A stretch of 64,000 nucleotides of DNA from Yersinia frederiksenii ATCC 33641 (lineage in GTDB: Bacteria > Pseudomonadota > Gammaproteobacteria > Enterobacterales > Enterobacteriaceae), in NCBI RefSeq assembly GCF_000754805.1, contig NZ_KN150731.1, forward strand, positions 310,001 through 374,000, written 5' to 3'. Of this stretch, positions 11,793-21,575 are shown piece by piece. How positions within the stretch are numbered: the first letter of the stretch is position 1; the number at the start of each line of letters is the position of its first letter. Made by a program: the position numbers and the translations under genes. The notes beneath the pieces were generated by a model. The model saw only the letters and a program-made list of their open reading frames with translations, made no database searches and was not told the DNA's origin.

Positions 11793-11869
11793 TTTAACGT
11801 TACCGAGTAGTGTGGTGGCAATAGGTCAGAAAATAATCTTTAAATATAAGGATTAATAATTAATTACGA

Positions 11870-11887
11870 TTGTCATAAAAGCGTCAT
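11870..11887 (+). promoter_or_regulatory. Pho box (PhoB site) of phoA
   Basis: TTGTCATAAAAGCGTCAT matches 14 of 18 positions of the Pho box CTGTCATAAAACTGTCAC, with both TGTCA/GTCA repeats in phase. It lies 74 bases upstream of the phoA start, where the -35 region would be. TAGTAT at 11899 is a candidate -10. Confidence 0.8.
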
Positions 11888-11960
11888 TGGTCTGTTCTAG
11901 TATCCGTTGTAACCAATAAATACAATTTGTATTACTGTTTTACAACAAGGAATTCTACTG

Positions 11961-13391
11961 ATGCACAATCGCGTATCCACTTTGTCCGCTATAGCGTTAT
12001 CCACCCTGATGTTAAGTAGCACTTTGTTCGCACCTAATGCAGTTGCCGCCGCTACAGGGTTATATGACCGCAGCGCGCATGGCGATGTCACCCAATTTGG
12101 TGGCGCTCGCCGCTTGGCAGGTGACCAGACTCAAGCTCTTCGTGACTCGCTGTCCAATAAGACCGTAAAAAATGTCATTTTACTGATTGGTGACGGCATG
12201 GGTGATTCAGAAATCACTTCTGCACGTAACTATGCGATGGGGGCCGGTGGCTTCTTTAAAGGCATTGATGCTCTGCCGCTGACCGGGCAATACACGCACT
12301 ATTCATTAGATAAAAAAACGCAAAAGCCAGACTATGTTACCGATTCGGCCGCCTCAGCGACCGCATGGTCTTCGGGTGTAAAAACCTATAATGGCGCGCT
12401 GGGTGTGGATGTGCTTGGCAAAGACCATGTCACTATTTTAGAACTGGCTAAAAAAGCGGGTAAAGCCACCGGTAACGTGTCAACCGCTGAACTGCAAGAT
12501 GCCACACCCGCGGCACAGTTTGCTCATGTCACCGGGCGTAAATGTTACGGTCCAGAAGAAACCAGTGAGAAGTGTGGCACTAATGCATTGGAAAATGGGG
12601 GCCGGGGCTCTATTACTGAGCAAATGATTGAAGGGCGCGCCGATGTCACTTTGGGCGGCGGCTCAAAGTCATTCAGCCAGTTGGCTAAAGCGGGTGAGTG
12701 GAAAGATAAATCCCTGCGTGACCAGGCACTGGCTCGTGGTTATGTGATTGTCGAAAATCTTGATGACTTGAATGCCATCAAGCAGGCAGACCAGAAGAAA
12801 CCGCTGTTAGGGCTATTCAGCTCTGGCAATATGCCGGTGCGCTGGCAGGGGCCAAAAGCCTCTTACCACGGCAATATAGATAAACCACCGGTTGTTTGTG
12901 AAAACAATGCCGAACGGACCAAGGATATTCCAACGCTGGCGGCCATGACTGAAAAGGCCATTGACCTGCTGAAAACCAATGAAAATGGCTTCTTCTTGCA
13001 AGTCGAGGGGGCATCGATTGATAAGCAAGACCACGCCGCTAACCCCTGTGGCCAGTTTGGCGAAACCGTCGATCTGGATGAAGCCGTACAGAAAGCACTG
13101 GAGTTCGCCCGTGCTGATGGTAACACCTTGGTTATTGTGACGGCAGACCATGCGCATTCCAGCCAAATTATCGAAGCCGACGCTAAAGCTCCTGGTTTGA
13201 CGCAAGCATTAACCACCAAAGATGGTGCGGTAATGGCGATCAGCTATGGCAACTCTGAAGATGACTCCCAAGGGCACACCGGTACACAATTGCGCATAGC
13301 CGCTTACGGCCCTCATGCAGCCAACGTTGTTGGTTTGACTGATCAAACGGACCTGTTCTTTACTATGCGTGATGCGATGGCAATTAAATAA
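11961..13391 (+). CDS. phoA: Alkaline phosphatase
   Basis: PhoA is a periplasmic Zn/Mg phosphomonoesterase that releases phosphate during starvation. The 476-residue precursor has a signal peptide (about residues 1-30, ending NAVAAATG). The metal-binding [11 protein letters not shown] follows at 75-84, the nucleophile Ser129 is in [10 protein letters not shown], and the later metal ligands are in [10 protein letters not shown] and [13 protein letters not shown]. These are all the catalytic blocks of E. coli PhoA (471 aa). ATG follows AAGGAATTCTACTG. The upstream Pho box indicates PhoB control, and a terminator follows. Confidence 0.96.
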   Translation: MHNRVSTLSAIALSTLMLSSTLFAPNAVAAATGLYDRSAHGDVTQFGGARRLAGDQTQALRDSLSNKTVKNVILLIGDGMGDSEITSARNYAMGAGGFFKGIDALPLTGQYTHYSLDKKTQKPDYVTDSAASATAWSSGVKTYNGALGVDVLGKDHVTILELAKKAGKATGNVSTAELQDATPAAQFAHVTGRKCYGPEETSEKCGTNALENGGRGSITEQMIEGRADVTLGGGSKSFSQLAKAGEWKDKSLRDQALARGYVIVENLDDLNAIKQADQKKPLLGLFSSGNMPVRWQGPKASYHGNIDKPPVVCENNAERTKDIPTLAAMTEKAIDLLKTNENGFFLQVEGASIDKQDHAANPCGQFGETVDLDEAVQKALEFARADGNTLVIVTADHAHSSQIIEADAKAPGLTQALTTKDGAVMAISYGNSEDDSQGHTGTQLRIAAYGPHAANVVGLTDQTDLFFTMRDAMAIK

Positions 13392-13413
13392 ACTGCCTTT
13401 CTTTTTGTTGAAT

Positions 13414-13445
13414 AATCCCGGTGCAGTTATGGCCGGGATTTTTAT
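13414..13445 (+). terminator. Rho-independent terminator of phoA
   Basis: AATCCCGG and CCGGGATT form an 8-bp stem followed by TTTTATTG. It lies 23 bases after the phoA stop. Confidence 0.85.
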
Positions 13446-13600
13446 TGTTGTCATCCCACCCTGGCTTTTATTTCTGCCGAAATTTCCTATTTACATCATC
13501 ACTGCTTAACAATTGTTATAATAATAACATTTAAAACTGTCGGATTAAGGCGAAAAACCTAATTATCTTCCTTTCATTGCTGCGATCGTTGTCACACACA

Positions 13601-13638
13601 TAACATTTATAGCCTGATAATGTTATTGCATTAACATT
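13601..13638 (+). promoter_or_regulatory. Palindromic operator candidate of the deoKPX operon
   Basis: TAACATT (13601-13607), AATGTTA (13619-13625) and TAACATT (13632-13638) recur just before deoK, with one more TAACATT at 13525-13531. The last two form a near-perfect 20-bp palindrome, AATGTTATTGCATTAACATT, centred on TGCA and ending 34 bases before the start codon. This is the expected layout for a sugar-responsive repressor site. Which repressor binds is unknown. Confidence 0.5.
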
Positions 13639-13671
13639 GAATGATAAAAAAATAGCATAGAGGAAGGGACA

Positions 13672-14601
13672 ATGGATATTGCAGTCATTGGTTCGAACAT
13701 GGTTGATCTGATCACCTACATTGATGAAATGCCACAAATTGGGGAAACATTAGAAGCACCGGATTTTGAAATCGGGTGTGGCGGTAAAGGGGCGAATCAG
13801 GCAGTGGCTGCTGCCAGATTAGGTGCCAATGTCATGATGGTGACTCGCGTGGGTGATGATCTGTTTGCAGAGAACACGATTCGCAATTTACAACAAGCGG
13901 GTATTGATACCCAATATGTGAAAACAGTCGCCGGAACCTCCAGCGGTGTCGCGCCCATTTTTGTCGATAAGTCATCACAAAATCGCATTCTCATTATCAA
14001 AGGCGCGAATAACCATCTATCACCGGCAGATATAGACGCTGCTGCTGATACCTTAAAAACCTGTCAATTGATCATACTGCAACTCGAAATACCACTAGAA
14101 ACGGTCTATGCCGCCATTGATTTTGCTCGTCAGCATCAGATTAAAGTCATTCTCAATCCCGCTCCGGCGTCTAAAGCGCTTGATATTGGCTATGCCTGTC
14201 AGTGCGAGTTCTTCATGCCAAATGAAACAGAACTTGCCATTCTGACCGGAATGCCAGTGGACAGTCTGGACAATATTTATCGGGCAGGGCGTAGCTTGCT
14301 GGATAAAGGCCTACATAACCTGATTATTACGCTGGGGCATCGCGGTTCTTTATGGATGCAGGGCGATGAAATACACCATGTGCCGCCGGTCAGTGTCCAT
14401 GCCATTGATACCAGTGGCGCCGGTGATGCATTTATTGGTTGTTTTGCTCACGAATATGTTCAACACGGAAATGTATTAAAAGCTATGGAAATGGCTTCTG
14501 CTTTCGCTGCATACAGTGTCACTGGCAAAGGAACACAACGTTCTTACCCTGACGCGTCGCAATTTATTGATTTTTTAAATACCCTACACCAAGGAAAATA
14601 A
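13672..14601 (+). CDS. deoK: Deoxyribokinase (PfkB family)
   Basis: This 309-residue sugar kinase of the ribokinase/PfkB family has the substrate motif GGKGANQA at 37-44 and the anion-hole/catalytic motif DTSGAGDAF near 248-256. On sequence alone it could be a ribokinase. The gene order kinase, FucP-like permease, DUF4432 epimerase-like protein, with sizes 309/443/337, matches the Salmonella deoK-deoP-deoX operon for deoxyribose catabolism. It would phosphorylate 2-deoxy-D-ribose at O5. GAGGAAGGGACA precedes ATG. deoP starts two bases after its stop. Confidence 0.75.
   Translation: MDIAVIGSNMVDLITYIDEMPQIGETLEAPDFEIGCGGKGANQAVAAARLGANVMMVTRVGDDLFAENTIRNLQQAGIDTQYVKTVAGTSSGVAPIFVDKSSQNRILIIKGANNHLSPADIDAAADTLKTCQLIILQLEIPLETVYAAIDFARQHQIKVILNPAPASKALDIGYACQCEFFMPNETELAILTGMPVDSLDNIYRAGRSLLDKGLHNLIITLGHRGSLWMQGDEIHHVPPVSVHAIDTSGAGDAFIGCFAHEYVQHGNVLKAMEMASAFAAYSVTGKGTQRSYPDASQFIDFLNTLHQGK
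14282..14289 (+). other. KOPS (FtsK-orienting octamer)
   Basis: GGGCAGGG on the + strand, inside deoK, points toward dif. Confidence 0.6.
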
Positions 14602-14602
14602 A

Positions 14603-15934
14603 ATGCGCCTGAATACCGTTCAACTGCCAGATGGCTATTTAAATAAAACCCCTTTATTTCAATTTATTTTGCTTTCCTGCTTATTTCCACTCTGGGGGTG
14701 TGCAGCCAGCCTGAATGATATTTTAATTACGCAATTTAAAAGTGTTTTTGCACTCAGTGATTTTGCCAGTGCATTGGTACAAAGTGCCTTTTATGGTGGC
14801 TACTTCCTGATTGCCATTCCGGCATCATTGGTCATTAAGAAAAGCAGTTATAAAGTGGCTATCTTGATCGGGCTAACTCTTTATATTGTCGGTTGTACAC
14901 TGTTTTACCCCGCATCCCACATGGCAACTTACACCATGTTTCTGGCGGCTATTTTCGCCATTGCCATTGGCTTGAGCTTCCTCGAAACGGCTGCAAATAC
15001 CTACAGCTCAATGATTGGGCATAAGGATTACGCCACTCTGCGCCTTAATATCAGCCAGACGTTTTATCCGATTGGCGCATTGATGGGAATTGTATTAGGC
15101 AAATATTTGGTATTCCAGGAAGGTGACAGTTTACAGAGCCAAATGGCCTCTATGACGCCAGAGCAGGTCCATGAGTTTCGCCTTAGTATGCTAGAACATA
15201 CATTAGAGCCTTATAAGTATCTGATCTTTGTTCTCTTACTGGTGATGCTGCTGTTTGTTATTACCCGTTATCCACATTGCAAGCCTCAAGGTGACAGTAA
15301 TAAGAAACTGGCTCAACCATCATTAAAAGAAACACTGAAATACTTGGCAGCCAACAGCCGCTTCAAAAAAGGAATTGCGGCACAGTTCCTGTATGTTGGT
15401 ATGCAAGTCGCAGTGTGGTCTTTCACTATTCGCCTGGCGTTGAATCTTGGCGCATCTAATGAACGAGATGCTTCCAACTTTATGATCTACAGCTTTATTT
15501 GCTTCTTTATTGGTAAGTTTGTTGCCAACTTCCTGATGACCCGTTTTAAAGCAGAGAAAGTGCTAATTGCCTATTCCATTTTGGGGGCCTTAACCCTGCT
15601 ATATGTGGTCTGCGTGCCTAACTTTACTGCGGTTTATGCCGCCGTATTTGTCAGTGTATTGTTCGGGCCGTGCTGGGCCACTATTTATGCTGGCACGTTG
15701 GATACGGTAGACAATAAATATACCGAGGTGGCTGGGGCGATTATTGTCATGTCAATTGTCGGTGCGGCGGTCATTCCTGCCTTACAGGGCTTTGTCTCTG
15801 ACCATTTAGGCTCAATGCAGCATGCTTTTGTTGTCTCTTTATTGTGCTTCGCCTATGTAGGTTTCTATTTCTGGGGTGAACTGCGCAACAAACAACGAGT
15901 CAATGCGGCAACATTGGCAAATAACGAATCCTAG
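14603..15934 (+). CDS. deoP: Deoxyribose permease (FucP-type MFS)
   Basis: This 443-residue inner-membrane sugar symporter has about 12 membrane helices. The arrangement resembles the FucP branch of the major facilitator superfamily, for example the FLETAANTYSSMIG segment at about 131-144 and a long central loop near 215-250. It directly follows deoK with an AAGGAA ribosome site inside the kinase's end, so the two are probably translated from one message. The deoxyribose substrate is inferred from the operon and from the Salmonella deoKPX parallel; fucose-like sugars remain possible. Confidence 0.75.
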   Translation: MRLNTVQLPDGYLNKTPLFQFILLSCLFPLWGCAASLNDILITQFKSVFALSDFASALVQSAFYGGYFLIAIPASLVIKKSSYKVAILIGLTLYIVGCTLFYPASHMATYTMFLAAIFAIAIGLSFLETAANTYSSMIGHKDYATLRLNISQTFYPIGALMGIVLGKYLVFQEGDSLQSQMASMTPEQVHEFRLSMLEHTLEPYKYLIFVLLLVMLLFVITRYPHCKPQGDSNKKLAQPSLKETLKYLAANSRFKKGIAAQFLYVGMQVAVWSFTIRLALNLGASNERDASNFMIYSFICFFIGKFVANFLMTRFKAEKVLIAYSILGALTLLYVVCVPNFTAVYAAVFVSVLFGPCWATIYAGTLDTVDNKYTEVAGAIIVMSIVGAAVIPALQGFVSDHLGSMQHAFVVSLLCFAYVGFYFWGELRNKQRVNAATLANNES

Positions 15935-15953
15935 CTAAACGGGGAGTATCATA

Positions 15954-16967
15954 ATGACCGCTAAAATAGCGCTGTTCCGTGAGCAATTCAGCCGCCATGA
16001 GCAGGAAATTTTTCACAGCGATAACTTTACTGTGACCAGTTTTAAATATGCATCGGGTATTGAAGCCTTAAAAATCAGCAACTCTCGTGGCTATGTGACT
16101 CTGTTACCTTATTACGGTCAGATGATTTGGGATGCTGAATTTGATGGTCACAATCTGAAGATGGATAACATGTTCTCTCAGCCCAAACGAGGCGAGAATA
16201 TTGTCGATACCTACGGTTGTTTCGCTTTCCATTCAGGTTTGCGTCGCAACGGTTGTCCATCACCGGAGGATGACCATGTTCTTCATGGTGAAATGCCTTG
16301 TGCTGAAATGGATCATGCCTGGTTAGTTATTGATGGTGACAAGTTAGCACTGGCAGGAAGCGTCGAATATGTGAAAGGGTTTGGTGATCATTATTGTGCT
16401 CAACCGCTCGTGAGATTAACGGCGGGGAGTGCACAGTTTGATATTGAAATGAATGTCACCAACCTGGCTAGTGTCCCAATGCCTCTCCAATATATGTGCC
16501 ATATGAATTACACCTATATTCCTGGGGCCACTTTCCGCCAAAACTTACCCGGTTCAGCATTAAAACTCCGTGAAACCGTACCGGCACACGTACAGCCAAC
16601 ACCACAGTGGTTGCAATATACCCGGCAATTACAGGACCGACCTGCGGGTTTAACTGATTTAAATGAACCGGAGTTTTATGATCCAGAGATCGTTTTCTTT
16701 GCCGATGATTTATCACAATACGTTGATGAAGCTGAGTTCTTTATGTTGGCACCACAAGGGCATCGTTTTGTGACTCGTTTTTCAACCGCACAGTTTAATT
16801 ATGGTACTCGCTGGATACTGTATAACGGCGATCAGAAAGTGGCTGCTTTTATTCTACCGGCAACCTGCCGTCCAGAAGGGTATTTAGCGGCAAAAGAAAA
16901 GGGGACTTTACTGCTACTTTCACCGGGAGAAACGCGTCATTTTAGCGTGACGACTGGAGTGGTCTAA
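15954..16967 (+). CDS. deoX: DeoX-like DUF4432 / aldose-1-epimerase-fold protein
   Basis: This 337-residue soluble protein has a galactose-mutarotase-like (DUF4432) fold, with the family blocks LPYYGQMIWDAEFDG, HGEMPCAEMD, MCHMNYTYIPGA and QFNYGTRWILYNGDQKVAAFILPAT. Salmonella DeoX has the same length and the same operon position. It may interconvert anomers of deoxyribose or a related sugar before phosphorylation; this has not been shown by sequence. It starts 19 bases after deoP with GGGGAG upstream and is the last gene of the operon. Confidence 0.72.
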   Translation: MTAKIALFREQFSRHEQEIFHSDNFTVTSFKYASGIEALKISNSRGYVTLLPYYGQMIWDAEFDGHNLKMDNMFSQPKRGENIVDTYGCFAFHSGLRRNGCPSPEDDHVLHGEMPCAEMDHAWLVIDGDKLALAGSVEYVKGFGDHYCAQPLVRLTAGSAQFDIEMNVTNLASVPMPLQYMCHMNYTYIPGATFRQNLPGSALKLRETVPAHVQPTPQWLQYTRQLQDRPAGLTDLNEPEFYDPEIVFFADDLSQYVDEAEFFMLAPQGHRFVTRFSTAQFNYGTRWILYNGDQKVAAFILPATCRPEGYLAAKEKGTLLLLSPGETRHFSVTTGVV

Positions 16968-17053
16968 ATACAGGATATTTCTTTTATCGTGGGCAAGGAG
17001 GCCCGCCAATTATCGACAGACCTATTCTTGAATAAGCTTGGATGATATAAAAA

Positions 17054-17833
17054 CTAAATTCGGCCATAAAAAGTCATTCTGGCGGTTTCTGATAGCGAAA
17101 TGTCAGGTTGAGCATTATAAGCTAAGACCACCAGCATGCGGGTAATGTCCCCCTGAGTCGGAGTGACACGGTGAATAGCATTTCGACCTCGGAATAAGAC
17201 TAAATCACCGGGTTCAATCTGTAATGTTTTGGGCGTGATTTGTTGATTTAATAGTTTTTCTACCCCGGCATAATTCATTTCTCCTTGGTCGGCATCTCTC
17301 ATCTCTTCGATATATTCAAAAACACCCCCCGCTTGAGGTTTTTGCACCAATAAAGTAATGGCAAATGATGAGTTATCGAAGTGCCAACCGAGTTCTTGGC
17401 CATGGCTCGCATAGTGCAAATTAATGGAAGAAAGTGAATCAGCATAAGGGTAAAGCTGTTCTTCATTTAATACGGCGCACAGGAAGTCTTGAAAATCTGC
17501 TGCGGTATATAAAGTTCTCAGGGCCGAGTCTGCGGGGATTTCTTCGTCAGTAATACAGCCTTTTGATGAGGTTACCAAACGATTTCTGGGATGATCAACG
17601 GCAAAATCTACATCCGTCTTAGTCAGATATACATTGTGTTGAGTCGCGGCATAATAAGCCCGATGCTGATGCTCAATACCCTCTTGCTTAATACTATTCA
17701 GCGCTTGAGGTAATAAAAAGTTGGATAAGACTAATGCGCCGTAGGTTTCTAAGGTGCTTTTACATTGTGCGATAAAGGCTGAGTCGTTGACGGGATTTGC
17801 CTTCATATTAATAATTTCATCGAGTTTCTGCAT
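17054..17833 (-). CDS. Fe(II)/2-oxoglutarate oxygenase, HalD/BesD-like family
   Basis: This 259-residue soluble enzyme has the double-stranded beta-helix metal site HxD...H: His151-Phe-Asp153 (in GWHFDNSSFAITLLVQ) and His221 (AIHRVTP). Arg232 in DITRM likely holds 2-oxoglutarate. The overall pattern is that of the family containing the amino-acid halogenase BesD. In true halogenases the Asp is replaced by Gly; here Asp is kept, so hydroxylation is the expected reaction. The substrate is unknown, probably a free amino acid. GGGGATAT precedes ATG. It is divergent from a LysR gene, its likely regulator. Confidence 0.7.
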   Translation of the reverse strand: MQKLDEIINMKANPVNDSAFIAQCKSTLETYGALVLSNFLLPQALNSIKQEGIEHQHRAYYAATQHNVYLTKTDVDFAVDHPRNRLVTSSKGCITDEEIPADSALRTLYTAADFQDFLCAVLNEEQLYPYADSLSSINLHYASHGQELGWHFDNSSFAITLLVQKPQAGGVFEYIEEMRDADQGEMNYAGVEKLLNQQITPKTLQIEPGDLVLFRGRNAIHRVTPTQGDITRMLVVLAYNAQPDISLSETARMTFYGRI

Positions 17834-17887
17834 ATATCCCCACAGTCATGCTAAATGTTGCTTGGTTTCTATGACTAACTGTATAGG

Positions 17888-17904
17888 ATTAGTTGTAACT
17901 AGAA
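17888..17904. promoter_or_regulatory. Candidate LysR operator
   Basis: ATTAGTT-GT-AACTAGAAT is an imperfect palindrome of the T-N11-A kind in the 148-base region between the oxygenase and the LysR gene. Position and symmetry fit a site for the divergent regulator. Confidence 0.4.
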
Positions 17905-17981
17905 TAACAATAAAACGTTACTGATAGGTTAAGTTTGGCTATCGATATCAGCAGCATAAATAGTGGGTCAGGGAGCGAGTA

Positions 17982-18884
17982 ATGGATAGTTTAAAAGCAG
18001 TTCGCTTACCAAAGCTGACTGCCATTTTAGCATTTGAAACCGCGGCAAAAATGGGGAGTTTGGCCCGCGCAGCCACATGCCTATCATTAACACCCGCAGC
18101 GGTCAGCCAGCAAATTCGCCAATTAGAGCAGCATTTGGGCATTCAACTCTTTGCCCGGTCAAAGTCAGGTGTTGAATTGACCAGGCAAGGCAGCGCTTAT
18201 TTGGCTTATGTGCAACAAGCGTTTGAAACATTACGGGTGGCACAACAGAGTATGGCGCGGGATAAAGGCGATTTGTCGCTCAATATCTTTGCATTGCCCG
18301 CGCTGGCTAGCCGTTGGCTTAATCCGTCACTCAACCAATGGCTGACACAACATCCTGATATCGACATCCGTATTCATGCAACACATTCAGCGGTGGATTT
18401 TAATCGTACTGCGGCTGACTTTTATTTAGCCTTTGGTGAAGAACATTATCCTCAGCAAGAGAAAGAGGTTTTATTCCAAGACTGGGTTTTTCCGGTTGCC
18501 AGCCCCCATTTATTAACTGCACCTTGGTCAGAGGGGAAGCGCAAGATTAATTACCCGATGATTCATGTTGACTGGGGCAAAGAAGGGCAATTCTTACCTG
18601 ACTGGCATGAGTGGCTGTTGTCGGCAAAATGGCTACAATGTCCCCCTAATCGTGGGCCAATCTATAATCTAACCTCAATGGCGATCGATTCTGCGATAGC
18701 GGGCAACGGCATTTTGCTGGGGCAGCAACATTTGATTAAAAAAGAGTTAGCGGAAGGTAGCTTAATTCAATTATCTGACCATAGACTGCCGGTCACAAAA
18801 CCTTATTATTTAATTTATCCTAAACGTACGTTGGACAAACCGAAGGCGGCGGAATTTATCCAATGGTTGCATAGTCTTTGCTAG
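17982..18884 (+). CDS. LysR-type regulator (GcvA-like)
   Basis: This 300-residue transcription factor has an N-terminal winged helix (LPKLTAILAFETAAKMGSLARAATCLSLTPAAVSQQIRQLE, about 9-50) and a LysR substrate-binding domain. The motif order and the 'LP.L.A...FE..A...S...AA..L..T..AVS.QI..LE' pattern place it in the GcvA-like branch. It is divergent from the 2-oxoglutarate oxygenase, which suggests it controls that gene in response to the substrate. GGGAGCGAGTA precedes ATG. Confidence 0.85.
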   Translation: MDSLKAVRLPKLTAILAFETAAKMGSLARAATCLSLTPAAVSQQIRQLEQHLGIQLFARSKSGVELTRQGSAYLAYVQQAFETLRVAQQSMARDKGDLSLNIFALPALASRWLNPSLNQWLTQHPDIDIRIHATHSAVDFNRTAADFYLAFGEEHYPQQEKEVLFQDWVFPVASPHLLTAPWSEGKRKINYPMIHVDWGKEGQFLPDWHEWLLSAKWLQCPPNRGPIYNLTSMAIDSAIAGNGILLGQQHLIKKELAEGSLIQLSDHRLPVTKPYYLIYPKRTLDKPKAAEFIQWLHSLC

Positions 18885-19142
18885 CTGAATGCATAATCAA
18901 CTGGCATAATTGCTTTATTGTCTGCTTAGATTTGTGACGAAGCTGAGCACATACTATTTAAAATAAAACAGTTACTTATTATTTAACCGATAAATTGCAC
19001 TTAAGTCTAATTTATTGGTTTCCTCTGTGGTTTTTACCGTGCTTATTTATGTGAAAGTATGCGTAAAAGAACTATTTATTAAAAATTGCCATTAAAGGCA
19101 GAATAAAAATCACTATTTTAAGATAGGGGCATATAAACCATC

Positions 19143-21518
19143 GTGGCGAAGAGAAAATCTACTGGTACCGGCTGGGTTATCCTACTGATTGTGGTTTTAG
19201 GTTTGATCACCGGTATCCCAAGAGAGGCATGGATTGCAGTAAGTGCAGCTATCTTGTGTATGTATTTTGTCTGGCAAAACCTCAAAGGTGCTCAGACCCA
19301 CGCCCGCCCGGCGATCAACCGCGACATGCAAAAAACCGCGGCGATCCCCGACATGGGCGATTACCAGATGGCGCCGTCGCAGTTAGAAACAGAATATTCT
19401 GCGGCAGCTGATGAGTCGGCCCAAAAACCATCAGTTGATGAGGATAAGAAACCAAAATCAAAGCAGCCAGACGTTTCTCGAGGTTCTTTAGCGAGAGCCT
19501 CTTGGCTGCGCCCTGGTGAACTGGCCGTGGTGGCAGGCATAAATTTGCCGGATGGCATGATTTACATCGGTAATAAATACAAAAGTAATCGTACCGGAGC
19601 GGAGCCAGCATTTATTAATCCATCGATGGAGGTCGCGACAGAAGATGTCGATATTTCGTTACCTCTGATAGACAGTGCTCCTGATTACTCGACTTGTTCA
19701 CCTGAGGCGAGGAAGGGATATTTACAGTGGTTATCTGAAGGCCGTAAATCACCTACTGCAGATATTGGTTATGTTTTCTTATTTTTCTATGGTTTAGAGC
19801 ATCGGGTACTCATTGATGCAGCAATAGATCCCGTGGCGAAAAAAGAACTTCCTATAATTGAATCTGAAATTAGTCGCTTACTAAATATTTATGGCAAAAA
19901 TAATGCCTTTAATCATTATGCGCAGAATCTATTGGTTTATATCTCGCGGGTCAATATAGATGAGAAACTATATCTTTCCCCCCCTCCCGTAGCACGCGAA
20001 GCCTCGACAGAGCTGCCGCTGGCATTGTTGGTGGGATTAGGGCAGTTAGCGGTTGATCAAAAACCCTTACCTGCGGCGTGGGCGCTAGCTTGGGGTGAAG
20101 CCGACCCCGCGATCAATCAGAACATTTCAATGGCCCATTGTGCTGAAGCTTTTGCCACACTATTTCAGCAGCGTTATCAAGAACAATACGGCGAAGGTTT
20201 TCTCTTGCCGGTCAATAAAACCAAATTACAAATATTTTATCGTCCAGCCTCTGCGGGTCTCATGGGGCAAGAGTTTTTCCAACAGATTGCCGACTTGCCA
20301 AATGTTGCTGTATGCAAAGCACATCGCGATAAGCTGCGGGCAATATTTGAAACATGTCAGCAAGATCTTGATATCTATAACCGTTTTGCCAGTGTCAATC
20401 CTAAGAAGAAGATGTCGCTGGAAGGTCAGTTATTGATGCCAATGATATTGTGGTCCAAAGAATTAAAGACTGAGCTCGAAAGTATCAAAGCCAGAGTGGG
20501 ATACGGTTTACTGATGGTCACACTCGCTGAGCTGTTTACTCAACTCAGTACTGCCTGTGGTACCAAGCCATTAGAGCGTTTGGCTCGCAGCCATGTTATG
20601 GCATTGACTTATGCATTGGCATCTTTGCAAGTGGGGATCGAGCCTGATGTAAGGGCCGATAACCGCACGCCAGTATTACAAGATATGGTGGCGCTGTTCC
20701 CGATTGAGTCGCTGGTCGCTGAGTCGGCAACTTTTGATATCTACCGCGTCACCATGCTGGCTGTTGAACTGGCTTGTGCCGCAGTGATGATCGATGGGCG
20801 CATTGGTGAACCTGAATCCATAATATTGACTCGGCATATTGATGCCTGGGGCTTCTTGAGTCCGGGTCAACGTATGCGCTTAAAAGCCTATCTTCAGCCG
20901 GGCATTCGTAAAAGTAATACTTTGCTCGCGTTAAAGAACAATTTGGAGCCTCTCTCTGTGGAAAACCGCCGGAGTATTGCGCGTTTCCTGGCTCATTTGA
21001 TTCAAGTTGAGGGGACAATTACCCCGCAAGAAGTTAAATTCCTTGAGCGGGTCTATCAGCGTTTTGCTCTGGACAGTAAATTGGTTTATGCCGATCTTGA
21101 TAGCCGTGCAACACCTATGACCTTGAGTTTGCCGTCACCCGCAGCCGAGATGATTACGGATACCGACCGGATCAATCTGCTGAAAAAAGAGAGTCAGGAG
21201 TTAGTTACATTACTCGAAAATCTCTTTGTGACTGAAACCGTCGTGGTACCAAACCCGGAAGAGATTAACCCGCAATCAATGGCGGCGATCAGTGCTAATT
21301 TACCTGATGGTACTGTGACGTTCTTAAAATTGCTCATTTCTCGTGATACTTGGGAGCGGGAGAAATTGGTCGATATTGCATCTGATATGGAAATTAAGCT
21401 TGAAGATGCATTGGTGGAAATTAACCGAAAAGTATTAGCTGTGTTTGAAGTGCCATTGATCACCGGAGAAGAGACTATCACTATCAACCGTGAGATATCA
21501 GCGGCACTCCTTGCTTGA
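19143..21518 (+). CDS. Membrane-anchored TerB_N/TerB_C domain protein
   Basis: This 791-residue protein starts at GTG. Residues 11-29 and 31-47 form two hydrophobic segments that anchor it in the membrane. A Lys/Pro-rich linker follows, then a TerB_N domain (about 145-340) with the motif GYLQWLSEGRKSPTADIGYVFLFFYGLE. A TerB-like helical region with acidic metal-type residues (CAAVMIDGRIGEPES, near 545) and a TerB_C-type C-terminus complete it. Such proteins are linked by domain analysis to tellurite resistance and to predicted membrane-associated stress or defence complexes. No ter operon or helicase partner is adjacent, so its role here is open. The ribosome site is weak. Confidence 0.75.
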   Translation: MAKRKSTGTGWVILLIVVLGLITGIPREAWIAVSAAILCMYFVWQNLKGAQTHARPAINRDMQKTAAIPDMGDYQMAPSQLETEYSAAADESAQKPSVDEDKKPKSKQPDVSRGSLARASWLRPGELAVVAGINLPDGMIYIGNKYKSNRTGAEPAFINPSMEVATEDVDISLPLIDSAPDYSTCSPEARKGYLQWLSEGRKSPTADIGYVFLFFYGLEHRVLIDAAIDPVAKKELPIIESEISRLLNIYGKNNAFNHYAQNLLVYISRVNIDEKLYLSPPPVAREASTELPLALLVGLGQLAVDQKPLPAAWALAWGEADPAINQNISMAHCAEAFATLFQQRYQEQYGEGFLLPVNKTKLQIFYRPASAGLMGQEFFQQIADLPNVAVCKAHRDKLRAIFETCQQDLDIYNRFASVNPKKKMSLEGQLLMPMILWSKELKTELESIKARVGYGLLMVTLAELFTQLSTACGTKPLERLARSHVMALTYALASLQVGIEPDVRADNRTPVLQDMVALFPIESLVAESATFDIYRVTMLAVELACAAVMIDGRIGEPESIILTRHIDAWGFLSPGQRMRLKAYLQPGIRKSNTLLALKNNLEPLSVENRRSIARFLAHLIQVEGTITPQEVKFLERVYQRFALDSKLVYADLDSRATPMTLSLPSPAAEMITDTDRINLLKKESQELVTLLENLFVTETVVVPNPEEINPQSMAAISANLPDGTVTFLKLLISRDTWEREKLVDIASDMEIKLEDALVEINRKVLAVFEVPLITGEETITINREISAALLA

Positions 21519-21575
21519 GCCAGCCCACAATAATCGCTACCATACGCGCCTAATAATGTTTGAGAGATAAGCGTA

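Noticed and set aside
17886-17903. Ter-like sequence (GTTGTAACTA core) left of dif
   Set aside because: Only the 10-base core matches. The bases that form the non-permissive end of a Ter site are wrong, and the orientation would be wrong for the left arm. Its symmetry and place between divergent genes fit a LysR operator better.
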